This document shows, one piece after another, positions 21,555 through 24,672 of a stretch of 24,672 nt of DNA; position 1 is the first letter of the stretch, and every line of letters starts with the position of its first letter. The position numbers and the translations under genes are program-made. Source of the stretch: JAZQUM01 sp045631305 (GTDB taxonomy: Bacteria > Bacillota > Clostridia > Oscillospirales > Oscillospiraceae); NCBI GenBank assembly GCA_045631305.1, contig JAZQUM010000094.1, positions 1 through 24,672 of the forward strand. Reading direction: 5' to 3'. Under the pieces are notes generated by a model. That model was given only the letters and a program-made list of their open reading frames with translations. It was not told the DNA's origin and did not search any database.

Positions 21555-22257
21555 AATTGAAAACCTTTGTGTGAATTATGGCGGCATTCAGGCCCTGCGC
21601 GGCATTTCTCTGGAAGTGCCCGACGGCAAGATCGTCACCCTCATCGGTGCCAACGGTGCCGGTAAGTCCACCACCCTTCGCACCATCACCGGCCTTGTAA
21701 AGGCGGCTTCCGGTTCCATCCAGTGGAACGGGGAGGAACTTCTGGGCAAGTCCATCGACAAGATCGTGACTTCCGGCATCGCCATGAGCCCCGAAGGCCG
21801 CCGCGTGTTCCCGGACATGACGGTTCTGGAAAACCTGAAGATCGGTGCGTATCTGCGCAAGGATAAGGCAGAGATCGAAAAGGACATCCAGTGGGTCTAC
21901 AGCCTCTTCCCCCGTCTGGAAGAGCGCAGCTGGCAGCTGGCAGGCACCCTTTCCGGCGGCGAACAGCAGATGCTGGCCGTGGGCCGCGCATTGATGAGCC
22001 GCCCCAAGCTGATGATGCTGGACGAACCCTCTCTGGGTCTTGCGCCTCTGGTAGTGCAGGATATTTTCAAGATCATTCAGGAGATCAACCGCCAGGGCGT
22101 GACGGTGCTGCTCATTGAGCAGAACGCTAACATGGCGCTGAAGATCGCCGACGTTGCTTACGTGCTGGAAACGGGCAACATCACCATGAGCGGCAGCGGT
22201 GCAGAGCTGCTGAGTGATGAGCGCGTGAAAGAAGCATATCTGGGCAAAAACAGCTGA
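21547..22257 (+). CDS. livF: Branched-chain amino acid-type ABC ATPase LivF
   Basis: A 236-residue protein, standard length. Walker A is LIGANGAGKSTTLR (~33-46), AMSPEGRRVFPDMTVLENLK (~78-97) is the usual LivF segment, the signature is LSGGEQQMLAVGRALM (~136), Walker B LMMLDEPSLGLAP (~155) and the H-loop IEQNANMALKIAD (~195). It completes the five-gene transporter livKHMGF. An intrinsic terminator starts 11 bp after its stop codon. Confidence 0.95.
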   Translation: MLKIENLCVNYGGIQALRGISLEVPDGKIVTLIGANGAGKSTTLRTITGLVKAASGSIQWNGEELLGKSIDKIVTSGIAMSPEGRRVFPDMTVLENLKIGAYLRKDKAEIEKDIQWVYSLFPRLEERSWQLAGTLSGGEQQMLAVGRALMSRPKLMMLDEPSLGLAPLVVQDIFKIIQEINRQGVTVLLIEQNANMALKIADVAYVLETGNITMSGSGAELLSDERVKEAYLGKNS

Positions 22258-22267
22258 ATACAAACCA

Positions 22268-22302
22268 TCCCCGACGGAAGAAATTCCGCCGGGGATTTTT
22301 TT
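22268..22302 (+). terminator. Terminator of the liv operon
   Basis: TCCCCGACGGAA (22268-22279) pairs with TTCCGCCGGGGA (22284-22295) with one mismatch around GAAA, followed by seven T. Confidence 0.9.
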
Positions 22303-22313
22303 ATGGAAAGAGA

Positions 22314-22347
22314 AAGACCCCGGGAAATTCCCGGGGTCTTGTTTTTT
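22314..22347 (-). terminator. Terminator of the flavodoxin-ferredoxin gene
   Basis: AAGACCCCGGGAA (22314-22326) and TTCCCGGGGTCTT (22328-22340) pair perfectly with one central base between them. T-rich runs flank both sides, so it can act in either direction next to the gene ending at 22346. Confidence 0.85.
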
Positions 22348-23107
22348 ATTCCGTGCGGGGATCGGGCAGGCCCTTGATATAAATCTCATTGGGCTTGCGC
22401 TCTGCCACATAAGGGGCGAGGAAAGAGATGATGCGGGCGGCGGCGATGGGCGCGATCTTGCGGACCTGAATGGGGCAGACCTTGATGCAGCGCATGCAGC
22501 CGATGCACTTGGCATTGGGCAGATACCGGGGGGCCTTGGGATTGATGGCGCCAACGGGGCATTCCACCACGCAAACGCCGCAGCGGACGCAGTCTTCCTT
22601 GCGGGCGGCGGGATCGTATGCCTCCAGATGGAAATCGTGATAGGTGCCGTGGGAGCCGGGAAGAGGATCCAGGGGCTGGGTTGCGCCTTCAATGGCCCGG
22701 GCGAAATAGTGAAGATCTTCCATATCCACATCGTCCGGACGGCCCTGACCCACGCGGCGGTAAATGGAATGCTCGGTGACAACGGCCATGGCTGCTACCA
22801 CCTTGAAGCCCAGATCATTCATCGTGTCCTGCAGTTCGGAAAGGGCATCGTCATACTGGCGGTTGCCATAGGTGCAAAGGAGGATGGCTCTGGCACCGTT
22901 GCCGCTGAAAAGCCGCAGTCGCTCCACCGCGGGGGCGGGAACGCGGCCGCAATACGTGGGCATGGCGGCGAGAACGGTGTCGTTTTCGGTAAAGGCGCGG
23001 CCTTCAGGCACATGCAGCAGGCTAATGACTTCGTTATGGGGCATCAGGATATTTGCCACCTGCTCGGTGCCGCCGGTGGGGCTGAAAAGAAGAGTGTAAT
23101 TTGCCAT
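22346..23107 (-). CDS. Flavodoxin-like/2x[4Fe-4S] ferredoxin protein (EFR1 type)
   Basis: A 253-residue protein with AAAGGAGG before its ATG. The N-terminal half is flavodoxin-like: TLLFSPTGGTEQVANIL (residues ~4-20), the FMN-phosphate loop position; MPTYCGRVPAPAVERL (~49-64); and LLCTYGNRQYDDALSELQ (~76-93). The C-terminal half carries two bacterial ferredoxin clusters, CVRCGVCVVECPVGAI (~173-188) and CIGCMRCIKVCPIQV (~202-216). Such fusions, often called EFR1, carry electrons between flavin and iron-sulfur partners in anaerobes; the true partner is unknown. It is soluble and monocistronic, with its own promoter (23138-23166) and terminator. A following helix (IISFLAPYVAERK) matches the family's usual tail. 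Confidence 0.9.
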   Translation of the reverse strand: MANYTLLFSPTGGTEQVANILMPHNEVISLLHVPEGRAFTENDTVLAAMPTYCGRVPAPAVERLRLFSGNGARAILLCTYGNRQYDDALSELQDTMNDLGFKVVAAMAVVTEHSIYRRVGQGRPDDVDMEDLHYFARAIEGATQPLDPLPGSHGTYHDFHLEAYDPAARKEDCVRCGVCVVECPVGAINPKAPRYLPNAKCIGCMRCIKVCPIQVRKIAPIAAARIISFLAPYVAERKPNEIYIKGLPDPRTE

Positions 23108-23137
23108 GTGGAGTGCCTCCTTTCACGGGTTGCTTCT

Positions 23138-23166
23138 ATTTTAGCGCAGATGGCGGCAGGATGCAA
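23138..23166 (-). promoter_or_regulatory. Promoter of the flavodoxin-ferredoxin gene
   Basis: On the minus strand TTGCAT (23166-23161), a 17-bp spacer and TAAAAT (23143-23138). The ATG is ~24 nt past the expected start of transcription. Confidence 0.8.
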
Positions 23167-23258
23167 GCGGAACAAAAATGGCGAAGCATTCCCGCCATAT
23201 GCGCGGGGAAAAAGCCGGGGTAGGATAGGGGCATGAAACGAAGGAAGGGGGGAAACGG

Positions 23259-23618
23259 ATGAAGGCTGCAACCTTTGCCCGCCGCGCAGAGGCCTACTTT
23301 ACCGGCGCTGACGAGGCGGGGGATTTTTACGGGGAGGCCGCCCTTGCGCTGGCCACGGATATGTCGCTGCAGGAATTGCGGGCAGCTTATGACGGCGGGG
23401 AGGATACCGCCCTCACGGCGGCTGTGCGCCGCGCTTACCTTCGCATTCAGGCGCAGATCGAGTCTTCCCGCCGCTATGCCGACCGGGGGCTCAATTCCCG
23501 GGCCACCTTTCTTTTGAAGCAGCCCCGCTTCGGTGGCTACTGCGAGAAAAACGAGGGCGGGGAAGTGACGCTGAAGGTGATTTGGGGCAAGGGGATGGAC
23601 GAGGGATGCGCGGAGTGA
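23259..23618 (+). CDS. Phage terminase small subunit-like protein
   Basis: A 119-residue protein with a G-rich AAGGAAGGGGGG ribosome site before ATG 23259. It is helical, with AEAYFTGADEAGDFY near the start. The C-terminal portion AYLRIQAQIESSRRYADRGL (~68-87), running into NSRATFLLKQPRFGGY, matches a pattern seen in small DNA-packaging proteins of clostridial phages, where a short helical domain ends with FLLKQ..GGY and a beta tail such as VTLKVIWGKG. In a phage it would recognise DNA for the large terminase. No large terminase follows: the next gene begins 80 bp later and encodes a tiny membrane protein. The call is from family recollection; a different small phage structural role is possible. 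Confidence 0.6.
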   Translation: MKAATFARRAEAYFTGADEAGDFYGEAALALATDMSLQELRAAYDGGEDTALTAAVRRAYLRIQAQIESSRRYADRGLNSRATFLLKQPRFGGYCEKNEGGEVTLKVIWGKGMDEGCAE

Positions 23619-23697
23619 CGATTTGCTTGTGCCCCGCACTCTGTGAAAAACGATTGAAACCATTTGTCTGCTGCGGCGGGCAAAAGAAAGGAAAGCT

Positions 23698-23874
23698 ATG
23701 CTGACATTTTTGCTTGGCTTTTTGCTCTCTGCGACGATTTTTGAGGGGCTCTTCCTTTGGAAAGTGAGCCGCGGGGGCGAAAAGGAAAAGGCGGCTCTGC
23801 CCGCCGAAAGCCTTGTGGACCAGGGCTTTGAAAACATTATGCGCTTCACGGTGGGAGGTGAGAGAGATGCTTAA
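23698..23874 (+). CDS. 58-aa membrane protein of phage structural module
   Basis: Starts at ATG 23698, with AAAGGAAAG upstream, and ends at TAA 23872-23874. Residues ~2-21 (LTFLLGFLLSATIFEGLFLW) form one membrane segment, followed by a charged stretch and the tail LVDQGFENIMRFTVGGERDA. Short TM proteins with this kind of ExLxxQxxNxMxY-like ending lie in head modules of clostridial phages (recollection). It overlaps the next gene by 8 bp, so the two are translationally coupled. The function is unknown. Confidence 0.7.
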   Translation: MLTFLLGFLLSATIFEGLFLWKVSRGGEKEKAALPAESLVDQGFENIMRFTVGGERDA

Positions 23875-24280
23875 CACGGTGCAAAGCGTTTTTGACATCG
23901 CCATCCACTTGATGGATGCGCAGAATGCCGCCACCGGCGGCACCAACACTGCCGACACCAAAGAATATGCCCTGCGCACCCCCTCTCTCATCAATTCTCT
24001 GCTGGATCGGGTCTATCGCTTCAGCGACACCCTTGCCGCCCCCGGCGGAGGCAAGCGACCCGTGTGCCGAAAGGTTTCGGCCATGGAGGATGCGCTGGAT
24101 CTGGACGAAGGCCTTTGCACGGCGGTGCTGCCCTACGGTTTGGCGGCGCTTCTCATCAGCGAGGAAAACCCGGCTCTTGCCAACTTTTTCCACGCCACGT
24201 TTTTAACGGAACTGCGGGAATTCGGCGCGGCAAAATGCGCGGAGTTTGAGCAGGTGGAAGACATTTACGGAGGCATTTGA
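23867..24280 (+). CDS. Phage head-tail connector-like protein
   Basis: A 137-residue protein. ATG 23867 is used because GGGAGG (23853-23858) sits eight bases before it; the open frame extends further back through the membrane-protein gene. MLNTVQSVFDIAIHLMDAQN, TADTKEYALRTPSLINSLLD, then ALDLDEGLCTAVLPYGLAAL and ENPALANFFHATFLTEL are the recognisable blocks. Together they match a family I recall from structural regions of clostridial phages, with the arrangement DxxxxxxVLPYGLAAxLLxxENPxxAxFF. The position and fold type suggest a head-tail connector or completion protein, but this is an inference. It ends EDIYGGI, typical of the family. A hairpin-rich repeat follows before the next phage gene. 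Confidence 0.65.
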   Translation: MLNTVQSVFDIAIHLMDAQNAATGGTNTADTKEYALRTPSLINSLLDRVYRFSDTLAAPGGGKRPVCRKVSAMEDALDLDEGLCTAVLPYGLAALLISEENPALANFFHATFLTELREFGAAKCAEFEQVEDIYGGI

Positions 24281-24282
24281 TC

Positions 24283-24500
24283 TTCCATCAAAATCTTTGG
24301 ATTTTGATGGAAAGGGCATCTCTCCCTCCGTCAAAAATCAAAGATTTTTGACATTCCCTCGTCAGAGGGAGGTATAAGAAAGTCCTCCCCTTGTCAGGGG
24401 AGGTGCTGAAGGAAGTGAAGGGGAGGAAGAGGAGACGCAGCGCAGTGAGTGAGAAAGACCGCAAGGCGGCGCTGCGAAAGATACGAAGCTTGCGGTGACA
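24283..24500. repeat. Hairpin-rich intergenic repeat element
   Basis: Four stem-loops lie in ~200 bp: TTCCATCAAAATC/GATTTTGATGGAA (24283-24312); GTCAAAAATC/GATTTTTGAC (24330-24352), enclosed by CTCCCTC and GAGGGAG; CCTCCCC/GGGGAGG (24384-24403); and CGCAGCGC/GCGCTGCG (24436-24476). No gene is seen. The layout resembles non-coding palindromic repeats that are multicopy in clostridial genomes. It separates two phage structural genes. Confidence 0.65.
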
Positions 24501-24513
24501 AAGGAGAACATTT

Positions 24514-24672
24514 ATGGATGAAATGAACACCAATGTGCCTGCGGAAAGTGCAGTGCAGGAGGCGGTGGCGGAAGAAACGGCAACGCCCGTGAGCGCAGAG
24601 GAAACCTTGTCTCCCGCCATCGAGCCTGCAGAGGACAAAAAGAGCCGCGACCTGCATGAGTTCCGCGATCTC
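24514..24672 (+). CDS. Phage scaffold-like protein, 3' end outside window
   Basis: Begins at ATG 24514 with AAAGGAG at 24500-24506 and stays open to the window edge (53 residues visible). The visible part is acidic and Ala/Glu/Pro-rich (VPAESAVQEAVAEETATPVS) and then turns to KKSRDLHEFRDL. Disordered acidic N-termini followed by a D/E-F-rich motif are common in phage scaffold or head-assembly proteins of Clostridia, and the place after a connector-like gene fits. The evidence is thin because the main domain is outside the window. Confidence 0.5.
   Translation, partial: MDEMNTNVPAESAVQEAVAEETATPVSAEETLSPAIEPAEDKKSRDLHEFRDL

Noticed and set aside
21472..22782. 436-codon minus-strand open frame
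   Set aside because: Spans livF antisense, two terminators and part of the ferredoxin gene; no coherent protein features.
23233..23262. 9-codon leader overlapping the start of the terminase-small-like gene
   Set aside because: The overlap is tidy but the peptide (basic, Gly-rich) comes from a purine-rich ribosome-site region. No attenuator or repeated regulatory codons are seen.
1..24672. tRNA or rRNA genes
   Set aside because: No cloverleaf-like segment or conserved rRNA block was noticed in the intergenic spaces.

Overview
The window looks like a moderately GC-rich, low-oxygen Bacillota chromosome, most likely class Clostridia of the Oscillospiraceae/Ruminococcaceae type. This rests on strong AGGAGG ribosome-binding sites, TTGnnn-17-TAnAAT promoters, several lipoproteins with a lipobox, GAAA-loop terminators, a two-[4Fe-4S] flavodoxin-like protein, an XdhC protein and phage gene families typical of that class. 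The family and genus cannot be fixed from the sequence.

Layout. (1) 1-1345: the tail of a phage early/replication module: a zinc-ribbon protein (5' end outside the window), a DUF6291-type replication protein with striking internal repeats, and a small Cys-rich protein. (2) 1323-3500: a host promoter overlaps the end of the last phage gene and leads into a membrane protein, a HAD hydrolase and a small hydrophobic protein. (3) 3504-7633: a LysR regulator, divergent from a two-gene unit (121-aa protein plus lipoprotein nuclease). Then come a small conserved minus-strand protein and a DUF3048 lipoprotein. A ~279-bp MITE-like element sits in the loop of the bidirectional terminator between the nuclease and the small protein. 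(4) 7689-12296: a CofE-like ligase homologue, divergent from a nucleotidyltransferase, then a metallophosphoesterase-mnmG operon. (5) 12354-16907 (minus): a five-gene operon of FecCD-type permease, ATPase, SAM methyltransferase, binding lipoprotein and XdhC. Its promoter carries a perfect Crp/Fnr-type site centred at about -41.5. (6) 17297-22302: a complete branched-chain-amino-acid-type ABC transporter operon, livKHMGF. (7) 22346-23107 (minus): a flavodoxin-like/ferredoxin fusion. (8) 23259-24672: a phage packaging/head module (terminase-small-like, small TM protein, connector-like and scaffold-like start) that lacks the large terminase and portal, with a hairpin-rich repeat inside it.

The most interesting signals are these. 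The metal-type ABC + methyltransferase + XdhC operon has a canonical class II Crp/Fnr promoter. Phage early and late modules in the same orientation flank ~22 kb of ordinary chromosome that includes the core gene mnmG. A MITE-like insertion splits a terminator whose two arms can still be recognised. A nearly identical terminator hairpin recurs at several convergent gene ends. Functional calls come from recognising motifs and families by eye; no searches were run.
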